A DNA stretch of 64,000 nt. Origin: CAYFVU01 sp964594775. GTDB lineage: Bacteria > Spirochaetota > Spirochaetia > DSM-16054 > Sediminispirochaetaceae. This document shows, piece after piece, positions 22,908 through 30,812 of the stretch. The translations under genes were made by a program, and so were the position numbers. Below the pieces are notes generated by a model, which was given only the letters and a program-made list of their open reading frames with translations, had not been told where the DNA came from and did no database searches. The stretch covers positions 1-64,000 of the forward strand of contig CAZQNO010000003.1 in NCBI GenBank assembly GCA_964594775.1, given 5' to 3'. Within the stretch, counting starts at the first letter, position 1. Every line of letters starts with the position of its first letter.

Positions 22908-22936
22908 AGGGTACTTATAGGGACCGGCGGAGTCAA
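22908..22936 (-). promoter_or_regulatory. promoter of hflKC
   Basis: Minus strand: -35 TTGACT at 22936-22931, a 17-nt spacer, -10 TACCCT at 22913-22908. The predicted leader of about 44 nt ends in AGAGGAGGAATC before the hflK ATG. Confidence 0.55.
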
Positions 22937-22961
22937 GGTAATTCTCTCCGCACTCAGGAAT

Positions 22962-22996
22962 TCTCATTTTAGGAGTTTTTGACTTCTAAAATGAGA
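22962..22996. promoter_or_regulatory. 11-bp inverted repeat between hflK and the YheO-type regulator
   Basis: TCTCATTTTAG at 22962-22972 and CTAAAATGAGA at 22986-22996 are perfect complements separated by 13 nt. The repeat sits 17 nt upstream of the -35 of the regulator promoter and about 25 nt upstream of the hflK -35. The two half-sites, spaced about two helical turns apart, look like a dimer binding site, perhaps for the adjacent regulator. It lacks a clear T-tract. Confidence 0.5.
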
Positions 22997-23012
22997 GAAA
23001 TTGCAAAGCTAC

Positions 23013-23040
23013 TTGAAAAATTACAAAAAGATGATAAAAT
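23013..23040 (+). promoter_or_regulatory. promoter of the regulator-ridA-tryptophanase operon
   Basis: -35 TTGAAA at 23013-23018, a 16-nt spacer, -10 TAAAAT at 23035-23040, in an AT-rich stretch. The predicted start is near 23047, with a leader of about 33 nt ending in GAGAGGTAAGAG. Confidence 0.6.
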
Positions 23041-23079
23041 ATATTAAATAGTTGTAATAATGCGTGCGAGAGGTAAGAG

Positions 23080-23760
23080 ATGGAAGAATACCGTATGCGG
23101 CCCGAAGATCACCGGATACTCTCGAGGGTGGTACTCATTGGCGAAGGAATCGCCCGGCAGTTCGGCAGTTACTGTGAAGTCCTCGTACACTCCCTCGAAG
23201 ATCCGGAGAATTCCATCATCGAGATCTTCAACGGTCATATTACGGGCAGAGAGAAGGGGGGGCCGATGACGGACTTCGCCCTCAGCCTGCTAGAGAAAAG
23301 AGATCTCGAAGAGGACGTCTACGGACCCTACTATTCCTCAACGGCAGACGGGAAGCGTTTGAAGTCCACTACCACGGTGATCCGAAACGAAAACGGAAGG
23401 ACTATAGGGTTTCTCTGCATGAATCTGGATATCTCCGCGCCCATCGACGACTATGTAAGAGAGCTCCTTCCCGACTCGGCGGGAGTGCAGACGGTGAGTG
23501 AACACTATCCCCTTACGGCAAAGGATCTCGTTGATAATGCCTTCAAGACCGCCATGGATGCGGTTCACGGGCGTACCGGTATTTCTCCCACCCAAAAGAA
23601 CAAGATGGTGGTGGAGGATCTCTATCGGCGGGGGATATTTCACGTGAAAAACGGGGTGGATCTGGTGGCGGAGCTCTTAGGGGTTTCACGTTACACGGTC
23701 TATAATTATATTCGCGAAGTAAAGCAGAGCCTCGGCGATACGGACTTCGACAGGCTTTAG
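23080..23760 (+). CDS. YheO/DauR-type PAS-like transcriptional regulator
   Basis: 226 residues. The N-terminal YheO-like PAS domain (about residues 10-125) is recognisable from SYCEVLVHSLEDPENSIIEI, GPMTDFALSLLE and RTIGFLCMNLDIS. The C-terminal helix-turn-helix (about 165-222) reads VEDLYRRGIFHVKNGVDLVAELLGVSRYTVYNYIREV. DauR-family members sense small amino-acid-related ligands and control amino-acid catabolic genes. Here the gene lies 22 nt before ridA and 413 nt before tryptophanase on one transcript, so it probably controls that operon. The ligand is not predictable from sequence; tryptophan or another amino acid is the natural guess. Confidence 0.88.
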   Translation: MEEYRMRPEDHRILSRVVLIGEGIARQFGSYCEVLVHSLEDPENSIIEIFNGHITGREKGGPMTDFALSLLEKRDLEEDVYGPYYSSTADGKRLKSTTTVIRNENGRTIGFLCMNLDISAPIDDYVRELLPDSAGVQTVSEHYPLTAKDLVDNAFKTAMDAVHGRTGISPTQKNKMVVEDLYRRGIFHVKNGVDLVAELLGVSRYTVYNYIREVKQSLGDTDFDRL

Positions 23761-23782
23761 ATATTTTTATCAGGAGGAATAC

Positions 23783-24169
23783 ATGGAGAGAAAAATAGTT
23801 CAGACCGACAAGGCACCGGCGGCCGTGGGACCCTATTCCCAGGCGCTAGTGTGGAATTCAACGGTTTATGTATCGGGACAGCTTCCCCTCGTTCCCGGAA
23901 CGAAGGATTTTGTATCCGATTCGGTGGAGGACCAGGCCCGGCAGGCCATGGAGAATCTCAAGGCCATTCTCGAAGAGGCGGGGAGCTCGATCGACAAATT
24001 ACTGAAGGTATCGATCTTTCTCGCCGACATCGACGATTTCAAGAAGGTGAATGCGGTCTACGGAAACTTTTTCAGCGGCGGGTATCCGGCCCGTTGTGCC
24101 TATCAGGTAGCCAACCTCCCGTTGGGAGCAAAAATTGAGATAGACGGCATCGCAGCCGTAGAGGAGTGA
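23783..24169 (+). CDS. ridA: RidA family enamine/imine deaminase
   Basis: 128 residues, matching the family length. Hallmarks: KAPAAVGPYSQALVWNSTVYVSGQLPL at the N-terminus, FLADIDDFKKVNAVYGNFF, and the signature PARCAYQVANLPLGAKIEIDG with the substrate-binding Arg (about residue 105) and catalytic-site Glu. RidA hydrolyses reactive 2-aminoacrylate and related imines released by PLP enzymes. It lies 4 nt before a PLP beta-eliminating lyase whose reaction generates aminoacrylate, which supports a dedicated detoxifying role. A strong AGGAGG precedes the start. Confidence 0.95.
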   Translation: MERKIVQTDKAPAAVGPYSQALVWNSTVYVSGQLPLVPGTKDFVSDSVEDQARQAMENLKAILEEAGSSIDKLLKVSIFLADIDDFKKVNAVYGNFFSGGYPARCAYQVANLPLGAKIEIDGIAAVEE

Positions 24170-24173
24170 AAAA

Positions 24174-25787
24174 ATGAAGAAGATGCATGAACTCGGCGTT
24201 TCGGTGCCGAGGAAGAAGGCACATGTAGTGCGTCCGCTCAAGGATGTGAGCAAGGAACAAAGAGAAAAGGCACTCAAGGAGACGGAGTACAATATGTTCT
24301 CCTTTCCCGCCGACCTCCTCGTCCTCGATTTTCTTTCCGACAGCGGATCGACGGCAATGAGCGATCTGCAGTGGGCGGCGCTGATGCACGGCGACGAATC
24401 CTACGGAAGGAACAAGGGCTACTACGTGCTCTTAGACACGATTCGCGACACCTTCGAACGGGGGGATTCGCCGAAGGAAGCGGTCAATCTCATCCTCTCG
24501 GGCAGCAAAGAGGTGAATAAATTGATGGACGAGCTCTATCTGACCCATGAGGAGGGCGGTTTTGTCAACGGCGGGGTAAATCAGCTCAAGCGCCCTAACG
24601 CGTTTATCACTCCACAGGGAAGGGCGGCCGAACACCTGCTCTTTGCGGCGTTGCGGGAAGTACTCGATGAGATGAACGGACCGGGTAAATCCTACGTGAT
24701 TCCCAATAACGGCCATTTCGACACCACAGGTGCCAATATCGGCTCCGTCGGGATCCTCCCGCTGAACCTCTTCAAGGGGAACGTGCTCGAAACCTTCGAT
24801 CATACGAAAATGGACGAGGAGAATCCCTTCAAGGGGGATATGGACATAGAACGCCTCGAAGCCCTCATCAAGGAAAAGGGCCGCGATGCAATACCCGTAA
24901 TCTACCTAACCATTACCAATAATACGGTGGCGGGACAGCCGGTGAGCATGGCCAATATAAAGGCGGTGGCGGACATCGCTAAGAAACACGACATACCGCT
25001 CTTCTTCGACGCCTGCCGCTTTTCCGAGAACGCCGCCTTCATAAGGCAGTTCGAAAAGGGATATGAAGAGCGTTCGATCCGCAGCATCGTCCAGGAGATG
25101 TTCTCCTCTGCCGACGGGTTTACTATAAGTCTCAAGAAGGACGGACTCTCGAATATCGGCGGCGGGCTCTTCATTCGCGACAACGGGGTCTTTATAAAGC
25201 GCTTCTCCACCGAGAAGGTGAACATGGGCGTTCGGCTCAAAGAAAAGCAGATCCTCTGGTTCGGCAACGACTCCTACGGAGGGCTGAGCGGAAGAGACAT
25301 CATGGCCCTTGCCGTCGGGATCAAAGAGGTTGTTGACCTCTCCTATCTCGAAGACCGAATAGGACAGACGCGGTATCTGGCTCGCAGGCTTGCCGAAGAG
25401 GGTGTACCCGTCGTGCTGCCGGCGGGGGGACACGCGGTGTATCTCGACATGAACCGCTTTTTCGAGGGGACCGACATGAAAATCGACGACTTCGGCGGAG
25501 TCGGCTTTAGCATCGAGCTGCTTCGCCACTACGGCATTCGCGCCTGCGAACTCGGCCCCTTTGCCTTCGAATGGGACCAGAAGAGCGAGGAACAGCGCAA
25601 GGGTATCCTCAATCTTGTGCGCTTTGCCGTTCCGCGGAATGTCTACGGCAAGGAGCACATGGACTATGTGGTCGCGGCGGTGAGTGAACTCTACAAGAAC
25701 AGGACCGCCATTCCGAAGGTGCGGATATCCCGGGGCAAAGAGCTGCGTCTCCGTCACTTTCAGACCGGGCTCGAACCGATTAGGTAA
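24174..25787 (+). CDS. tnaA: tryptophanase-family beta-eliminating lyase, long form
   Basis: 537 residues, about 65 more than E. coli TnaA. The fold-type I PLP core is clear: SDSGSTAMSDLQWAALMHGDE (about 55-75), ITPQGRAAEH, FDTTGAN, the ITNNTVAGQPVSMANIK loop, and the PLP-lysine block TISLKKDGLSNIGG with Lys322 as the predicted Schiff base. It ends LRLRHFQTGLEPI, as tryptophanases do. About 40 residues (about 97-139) are inserted between DTF and FITPQGR relative to TnaA. Tryptophanase yields indole, pyruvate and ammonia. Tyrosine phenol-lyase is the alternative, and substrate residues cannot be settled here. It ends the regulator-ridA operon. Confidence 0.85.
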   Translation: MKKMHELGVSVPRKKAHVVRPLKDVSKEQREKALKETEYNMFSFPADLLVLDFLSDSGSTAMSDLQWAALMHGDESYGRNKGYYVLLDTIRDTFERGDSPKEAVNLILSGSKEVNKLMDELYLTHEEGGFVNGGVNQLKRPNAFITPQGRAAEHLLFAALREVLDEMNGPGKSYVIPNNGHFDTTGANIGSVGILPLNLFKGNVLETFDHTKMDEENPFKGDMDIERLEALIKEKGRDAIPVIYLTITNNTVAGQPVSMANIKAVADIAKKHDIPLFFDACRFSENAAFIRQFEKGYEERSIRSIVQEMFSSADGFTISLKKDGLSNIGGGLFIRDNGVFIKRFSTEKVNMGVRLKEKQILWFGNDSYGGLSGRDIMALAVGIKEVVDLSYLEDRIGQTRYLARRLAEEGVPVVLPAGGHAVYLDMNRFFEGTDMKIDDFGGVGFSIELLRHYGIRACELGPFAFEWDQKSEEQRKGILNLVRFAVPRNVYGKEHMDYVVAAVSELYKNRTAIPKVRISRGKELRLRHFQTGLEPIR

Positions 25788-25926
25788 TTCCTCTTCTCAA
25801 AAACAGCGCTGGAGAGATTGGTTATTTTTATTTTTTTTAAATAAAAGGGGAGAAAAATCCGACTTTTTCCTTTTCTCATAAAAAGATATCTAGTACCTTT
25901 ATCATAAATATCACCAAGGAGGAAGA

Positions 25927-26391
25927 ATGCTGGCAGCAGAAAACAAGGTAGTAAGCATAGATTACACATTGAAGGATGACGAAGGAAACGTAGTGGACAC
26001 GTCCCAGGGCTCAGAGCCCCTTTCCTTCATTTTTGGCAACGGATCGATCATTCCGGGGCTCGAAAAAGCCATAGCGGGTAAGGGCGAGGGAGATGAAATT
26101 TCTGTAAGCGTCGAACCCGAAGAGGGCTACGGCGAATACGACGAGAGTCTCATTCTCCAAGTGACCAAGGACAAGTTTCAGGAGCCCGATAACATACAGG
26201 AAGGCATGCAGGTACAGGCCCAGGGACAGGATGGGCAGGTACAGATTCTCACCATAAAGGCTGTAGACGGAGCGCAGGTAACCCTCGACGCGAATCATCC
26301 CCTCGCCGGGCAGCGTTTGAACTTCGACGTGGAAGTAACGAAGGTGAGAGAGGCCACGGATGAAGAAATAGACCACGGCCACGTGCATTAA
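25927..26391 (+). CDS. slyD: SlyD-like FKBP-type peptidyl-prolyl isomerase
   Basis: 154 residues. The FKBP core begins KVVSIDYTLKDDEGNVVDTSQG. The family block PLSFIFGNGSIIPGLEKAIAGKGEGDEISV (about residues 31-60) is followed by the inserted-flap domain (residues about 70-125: VEPEEGYGEYDESLILQV ... DANHPLAGQRLNFDVEV). This is the SlyD layout, combining prolyl isomerase and chaperone activity in the cytoplasm. The His-rich metal tail of E. coli SlyD is reduced to DHGHVH. An AAGGAGGAAG ribosome site precedes the start. The preceding 139 nt are very AT-rich, but I found no confident promoter there. It overlaps the TlpA-like gene stop-to-stop by 4 nt. Confidence 0.93.
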   Translation: MLAAENKVVSIDYTLKDDEGNVVDTSQGSEPLSFIFGNGSIIPGLEKAIAGKGEGDEISVSVEPEEGYGEYDESLILQVTKDKFQEPDNIQEGMQVQAQGQDGQVQILTIKAVDGAQVTLDANHPLAGQRLNFDVEVTKVREATDEEIDHGHVH

Positions 26392-27194
26392 CGGGTGTGG
26401 CGGATGAGCCATGAACGGTCCACCGGACCCTTTCGGAAGGCGACGACCTCGCCTTTTCGATCAATAACAAGGGTGCGGGGGATCGATTCGGTGTTCGTCA
26501 GCGTTCCCGCCCGTCCCTCCCCATCGAAGAGTACCGGAAAGGGCATATCGTGTGACTCGATAAAGGCGCGCACCTTTTTCTTTGACTCTTCCCCGGTGGT
26601 GAGGTTGATCGCCGCCAGTTCAACACGGCCGGCCTGCCTCTGCCGGTAGAAGGAGGCGAGTTCGGGGATCTCCGCCCTGCAGGGCGGGCACCAGGTCGCC
26701 CAGAGATTTATCACCAGATACTCGGCGTTCCAGTCGACGGTGCCTTCCGCCTCTAATCCAAGGGATCGTAAGGATTCCCGCATTCCCTGCATCTTTTCGA
26801 TCTCCTGAGGGACCCGGGGAAGCGCGGCGAATGCAACGAACAGAGAGAGAAGGAAGATACACAGCTCGGCGGCGCCGAATAAGAGGAATCTCCGATTCAT
26901 GGAATTCTTCACTTTGATCTTCCAAAGTACAGAGAGAAGAGCGGCAAGAGTGCCTATGCCGATGCCTAGAGGACTCATTGGTCTGTAGAGGAGACGCAAG
27001 GGCTCGCTCCACAAGATTTTCGGTTCCGAAAAGAGGGGAAGGAGTTTCGCGATTACTAGAATGATAAGGGCAGCATCGACGCCCATATCCCGGATGAGTT
27101 TCGAAATCTCTTTGTTCTTTTTTCTCACGTAGAGGTGGTCGAAGATCAGCATGGGCAGAAGAGCTGCGACGATACGTAAGAGAGCTGTCTGCAT
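26388..27194 (-). CDS. membrane-anchored TlpA/ResA-like thioredoxin
   Basis: About 268 residues. The start ATG at 27194 has GGAGG five nt upstream; the frame is open further upstream, but that region contains the metG-side promoter and small ORF. About four membrane segments come first (TALLRIVAALLPMLIF; AALIILVIAKLLPLF; GIGIGTLAALLSVLW; FLLFGAAELCIFLLSLFVAFAAL). An extracytoplasmic thioredoxin domain follows (about 130-268) with VINLWATWCPPCRAEIPEL (active site WCPPC), the TESIPRTLVIDRKGEVV cis-Pro loop and the central TlpA insert. It should reduce or exchange disulfides outside the membrane. The four-helix N-terminus is unlike single-anchor ResA. Confidence 0.85.
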   Translation of the reverse strand: MQTALLRIVAALLPMLIFDHLYVRKKNKEISKLIRDMGVDAALIILVIAKLLPLFSEPKILWSEPLRLLYRPMSPLGIGIGTLAALLSVLWKIKVKNSMNRRFLLFGAAELCIFLLSLFVAFAALPRVPQEIEKMQGMRESLRSLGLEAEGTVDWNAEYLVINLWATWCPPCRAEIPELASFYRQRQAGRVELAAINLTTGEESKKKVRAFIESHDMPFPVLFDGEGRAGTLTNTESIPRTLVIDRKGEVVAFRKGPVDRSWLIRHTR

Positions 27195-27259
27195 CTTATC
27201 CTCCCGTCCATAAGATAACGCTAAGCAGCAAGAAAACCGAGGTTTTTTCCCGTTTTCCC

Positions 27260-27287
27260 TTGAAATCCCCATATGCCCGCCTATAGT
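27260..27287 (+). promoter_or_regulatory. distal promoter before metG (P1)
   Basis: -35 TTGAAA at 27260-27265, a 16-nt spacer, -10 TATAGT at 27282-27287. It would start transcription near 27294, right at the ATG of a 31-codon ORF, and give metG a leader of about 105 nt. Confidence 0.55.
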
Positions 27288-27294
27288 GAGTAGC

Positions 27295-27390
27295 ATGAAG
27301 CAAATTGAATTGCTGGTCCGTCGTGGCGGAGTAAAACGACGGGCCGGATTTTCGGCGGCAGTTGACACGACGGCGAGGCTACGCCTATAG
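27295..27390 (+). CDS. possible 31-residue leader peptide / small protein before metG
   Basis: ATG at 27295 to TAG at 27388-27390. The predicted peptide is basic (MKQIELLVRRGGVKRRAGF..., ending TTARLRL), with no signal peptide or known motif. Its promoter-to-start layout (TATAGT, 7 nt, ATG) copies that of other leaderless genes here, and its stop codon lies inside the metG -10 element. A 10-bp stem (27315-27345) lies within it. It could be translated, could be a leader ORF tied to metG expression, or could be a chance ORF in an untranslated leader. No ribosome site precedes it. Confidence 0.35.
   Translation: MKQIELLVRRGGVKRRAGFSAAVDTTARLRL
27315..27345. other. stem-loop in the metG leader
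   Basis: GGTCCGTCGT (27315-27324) pairs with ACGACGGGCC (27336-27345), a 10-bp stem with one G-U pair and an 11-nt loop. It would be in the RNA from P1 but not from P2. A short ATTTT follows, too weak for a clear terminator; an attenuator is possible. Confidence 0.5.
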
Positions 27391-27391
27391 T
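27362..27391 (+). promoter_or_regulatory. proximal promoter of metG (P2), abutting the start codon
   Basis: -35 TTGACA at 27362-27367 (consensus), an 18-nt spacer, -10 TATAGT at 27386-27391, then 8 nt to the metG ATG. The predicted metG mRNA is leaderless or has a 1-2 nt leader. Confidence 0.7.
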
Positions 27392-27399
27392 TTCCGGGT

Positions 27400-29670
27400 A
27401 TGAACAGAAGAATACTCATCACATCGGCCCTCCCGTACGTAAACAACATTCCGCATTTGGGCAATCTCATTCAGGTGCTCTCGGCGGATGTATTCGCCCG
27501 CTTCTGCAGAAGCCGGGGGCATGAGACCCTCTATGTATGCGGCACCGACGAGTACGGTACCGCCACCGAAACGAAGGCCCTCGAGGAGGGAGTCACTCCG
27601 AAGGAGCTCTGTGACCGATATTTCAAGGTCCACGATGAGATCTACAAATGGTTCGAAATTTCCTTCGACCGTTTCGGCAGAACGAGTACCCAGTGGCAGA
27701 CCGATATTGTTCAGGATATCTTCAAGAAGGCCGATGCGGCGGGATATATAAGCGAAGAGACGATAGCGCAGCTCTACTGCGCCTCCTGCGATCGTTTTCT
27801 CGCCGACCGCTACGTGCAGGGTACCTGTCCCCACTGCGGCTATGAGGAAGCCAGGGGCGACCAATGTGAAAACTGCGGCAAACTCTTAGAGCCGACGGAG
27901 CTCGTTGCGGCTCGCTGCGGCATATGCGGCGGGGCCCCCGTCGTTCGGGAGTCGAACCACCTCTACCTCGATCTGCCGGAGATCCTCCCGAAACTGCAGA
28001 AGTGGATGGACAGGGCCTCGGTGGAGGGCTTCTGGGCCCGCAATGCCATACAGATGACCAAGAGTTGGATCCGCGATGGTCTCCACAAACGCTGTATCAC
28101 CCGTGACCTCAAGTGGGGCATCCCCGTGCCGAAAGAGGGCTACGAAACGAAGGTCTTCTACGTCTGGTTCGACGCCCCCATCGGCTATATCTCGATCACC
28201 GCCAATCACACGGAAGAGTGGGAGCGCTGGTGGAAGAACCCGGAGGAGGTCCGGCTTTTCCAGTTTATCGGAAAGGACAACATTCCCTTCCACACCGTTA
28301 TCTTTCCCTCCTCTCTCATTGCCTCGGGAGACAATTGGACGATGCTCCACCACATGTCCTCCACCGAGTACCTCAACTACGAGAGCGGAAAGTTCTCAAA
28401 GAGCAAGGGCGTCGGTGTTTTCGGTACCGATGTGCAGGAGACGGGGATTCCCGCCGACGTGTGGCGTTTCTACATTTTTTACCACAGACCGGAGAAGTCC
28501 GACGCCATGTTTACCTGGAGCGATTTTCAGGAAAAGGTAAACAGTGAACTCATCGGAAATCTCGCCAACCTCGTGAACCGCACCCTCACCTTTGCCGTCC
28601 GCTTCTATGAGGGCGTAATACCGGAGGGACGGCCCGACCCCGATTTCGTTGGGGAGGTGAAAGCCCGGGAGGAGGAGATCACCGAGCTCCTCGAACGGGC
28701 CGAACTCCGGGAAGCTTTTCGCAGGATCTTCGCCCTGTCGAGTTACGGCAACAAGGCTTTTCAAGCCGGCGAGCCATGGAGGACTCGGAAAGAGGACCCG
28801 GAGGCCGCCGCCGGTCTCATAGGCAGGCTGGTCTATCTCGTTCGGGACCTGGCGATAATGGTGGAGCCGTATATTCCCCAAACCTCACGGCAGATCCTCG
28901 ATTACCTCGACTCCGGCGGCCAACGGTGGGAGAGTCTCGCTTCGTTTACGGGGATAGAGAAGGTGAAAAAGCCGGAAATCCTTTTTCAACGCATCGAGGA
29001 CGATCTGACACAGGAGTTCCGCGATCGATTCTCCGGTAGTCAGAAGGACCGGGAGGAGAAGAAAAAGGTGGAAGAGAAGAAAACTGAACAGACCGGAGCT
29101 AAAGACGCGGGACAGGAAAAGGCGGGACCGCAGCAGGTGAGCACCCAAAGTGCCGCTGAAGAAAAACCGGTAGCCGAACGTTTCGCCGAAAAGGTCGACA
29201 TTCGAGTTGCCGAAATTACGAAGGTCGAGCAGCATCCCGAGGCGGACAAGCTCTATGTGGAGACGATAAACCTCGGCGGCGGTGAGGAGAGGACTATCGT
29301 TTCAGGGCTCGTGCCCTATTATGAAGTAGATGAACTCCTAGGCAAGCGAATTCTTCTCGTCTACAATCTGAAACCGGCTAAGCTGCGGGGCATCAAGAGC
29401 GACGGTATGCTCTTGGCAGCCGAAAAGGAGGGTGAGGAGAGCCGCGAAACCATCGAGGTGCTTCACCTCCCAGAGGTAAAACCGGGCACCCGCCTTCAGG
29501 TGGAGGGGTACGATGTTCCCGAGGAGCCGCCGAAGAAACTAAAGATAGACGAGTTCTTCGCTCTGCCCCTGCGCGTCAAGGGTAATAGAGTGATGGTCGG
29601 TGAACGGCCGCTCCTGGCGGACGGAAAGCCCGTACTCAGTTTCGCCATAGCCGACGGAAAGGTCGGCTGA
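27400..29670 (+). CDS. metG: methionyl-tRNA synthetase with C-terminal tRNA-binding domain
   Basis: 756 residues. HIGH-type motif PYVNNIPHLGNL (about residues 9-20); a zinc-knuckle region with CASCDRF, CPHCGYEE, CENCGKL and CGICGG cysteine pairs (about 127-188); a KMSKS-type loop reading KFSKSKGVG (about 333-341); an anticodon-binding helical domain; a low-complexity Lys/Glu linker (about 545-590); and an EMAP/Trbp111 tRNA-binding domain (KVDIRVAEITKVEQHPEADKLY ... LKGI-like LRGIKSDGML, about 600-720). It charges tRNA-Met. A short extra tail ends FAIADGKVG. No ribosome site is present. The stop overlaps the next start (TGATG). Confidence 0.97.
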   Translation: MNRRILITSALPYVNNIPHLGNLIQVLSADVFARFCRSRGHETLYVCGTDEYGTATETKALEEGVTPKELCDRYFKVHDEIYKWFEISFDRFGRTSTQWQTDIVQDIFKKADAAGYISEETIAQLYCASCDRFLADRYVQGTCPHCGYEEARGDQCENCGKLLEPTELVAARCGICGGAPVVRESNHLYLDLPEILPKLQKWMDRASVEGFWARNAIQMTKSWIRDGLHKRCITRDLKWGIPVPKEGYETKVFYVWFDAPIGYISITANHTEEWERWWKNPEEVRLFQFIGKDNIPFHTVIFPSSLIASGDNWTMLHHMSSTEYLNYESGKFSKSKGVGVFGTDVQETGIPADVWRFYIFYHRPEKSDAMFTWSDFQEKVNSELIGNLANLVNRTLTFAVRFYEGVIPEGRPDPDFVGEVKAREEEITELLERAELREAFRRIFALSSYGNKAFQAGEPWRTRKEDPEAAAGLIGRLVYLVRDLAIMVEPYIPQTSRQILDYLDSGGQRWESLASFTGIEKVKKPEILFQRIEDDLTQEFRDRFSGSQKDREEKKKVEEKKTEQTGAKDAGQEKAGPQQVSTQSAAEEKPVAERFAEKVDIRVAEITKVEQHPEADKLYVETINLGGGEERTIVSGLVPYYEVDELLGKRILLVYNLKPAKLRGIKSDGMLLAAEKEGEESRETIEVLHLPEVKPGTRLQVEGYDVPEEPPKKLKIDEFFALPLRVKGNRVMVGERPLLADGKPVLSFAIADGKVG

Positions 29671-30812
29671 TGGTGGCCGAGTCGGCCGATTCCCCGCACT
29701 TCATCGAGGAACTTCCCCTCTCCGAGCTGCCGCAGGCGGCTACAATCCTCCAGAGCAGCCTGTGGGCGCGCGTAAAAGCGGAGTTTTCCTGGCGTCCCCA
29801 CGCGTTCAAACTCGAAGGGGAGGGCCTGCTCCTGCTGCAGCGCCGGTTTCCGGCCGGTTTTTCCCTCGCCTACGTGCCCCACGGTCTTTCAAGCTGGGAA
29901 GACCTGAAAGAAGAGAGCAGGGGCCTCCGGCTTTTGGAACTGTCGCGTGCCCTATCGGCTCGGTTGGCAAGAAAAACACTTTTTATCCGCTATGATCTTC
30001 CCTGGGAAATGTCTCCCGAGCGGGCCGGAGAATATTTGGAGACCGTCGGATTTCGCAAGGCCCCCTACGACATTCAGCCGCCGAGCACGGTGCTCCTTTC
30101 GCTGGGGGAAGGCGAAGATGCCCTTCTTAAGGGAATGAAGAGCAAGACCCGTTACAACATTCGTCTCGCGGAGAAAAAGGGGGTTAGGACGCGGATTTAC
30201 CGCGCAGAAGAGGCGCTGGGTGCTTCGGCCCCAGACGCCCCCGACCCGAACACCGGGCAGGACCCGCTTCGACGATGGTACGAACTCTACCGGGAGACCG
30301 CACGGCGGGATGCTATCGCGATTCACTCGCAGCAGTACTACCGGCGGCTCTTCAGCATTGCCGCAGAAGCGGCGGCCGATAATCGGCGCGAAGCCGCCGT
30401 CGACGCTTCGTTTCGAAGCAGTCCTCCGGAGCTCTCTCTCCTATTTGCCGAGCACGAAGGGGATCTCCTTGCCGGTATCGTTCTTTCCCTCTACCAAGGC
30501 CGGGCCGTCTATCTCTACGGCGCCGGTTCAAACAGAAAGCGAAACCTCATGGCCAGCTACGCGGTACAATGGCAGGCCATACGCTTTGCCGCCGAAAAGG
30601 GTGCCGAGAGCTACGATCTCTTCGGCATTCCGCCGGCAGACGACCCCAGCCATCCCATGCACGGACTCTACCGCTTCAAGACCGGATTCGGCGGGAGAAT
30701 CGTTCATCGGCCCGGCTGCTGGGACTTTCCACTGAACAGCGGCGGCTATGGACTGTATCGATGGCTGGAACGACTGCGTTATACTTATTACAAGAAGCTG
30801 AGAAAGCGTTAG
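29670..30812 (+). CDS. FemX/FemAB-type peptidoglycan aminoacyltransferase
   Basis: 380 residues with two GNAT-like halves typical of FemABX. Seen: QSSLWARVKAEFSWRPHAF near the start, FSLAYVPHGLSS, the helical arm block GMKSKTRYNIRLAEKKGVRTRIY (about 155-180), LLAGIVLSLYQGRAVYLYGAGSNRKRNLMASYAVQW (about 268-305) and the RFKTGFGGRIVHRPGCWDF end. These enzymes use aminoacyl-tRNA to add the interpeptide residue to lipid II. Treponemal peptidoglycan carries a glycine on ornithine, so glycine addition is a reasonable inference. It is coupled to metG by a 1-nt overlap and converges on murD with a 4-nt overlap. Confidence 0.85.
   Translation: MVAESADSPHFIEELPLSELPQAATILQSSLWARVKAEFSWRPHAFKLEGEGLLLLQRRFPAGFSLAYVPHGLSSWEDLKEESRGLRLLELSRALSARLARKTLFIRYDLPWEMSPERAGEYLETVGFRKAPYDIQPPSTVLLSLGEGEDALLKGMKSKTRYNIRLAEKKGVRTRIYRAEEALGASAPDAPDPNTGQDPLRRWYELYRETARRDAIAIHSQQYYRRLFSIAAEAAADNRREAAVDASFRSSPPELSLLFAEHEGDLLAGIVLSLYQGRAVYLYGAGSNRKRNLMASYAVQWQAIRFAAEKGAESYDLFGIPPADDPSHPMHGLYRFKTGFGGRIVHRPGCWDFPLNSGGYGLYRWLERLRYTYYKKLRKR

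Noticed and set aside
25795..25920. Terminator or promoter in the AT-rich gap before slyD
   Set aside because: There are long T and A runs but no convincing stem preceding a T-tract, and no correctly spaced -35/-10 pair; left unassigned.
27195..27470. Longer start for the TlpA-like protein (to 27470)
   Set aside because: The extension covers the metG promoters and has no membrane or export signal; GGAGG five nt before ATG 27194 fixes the start.
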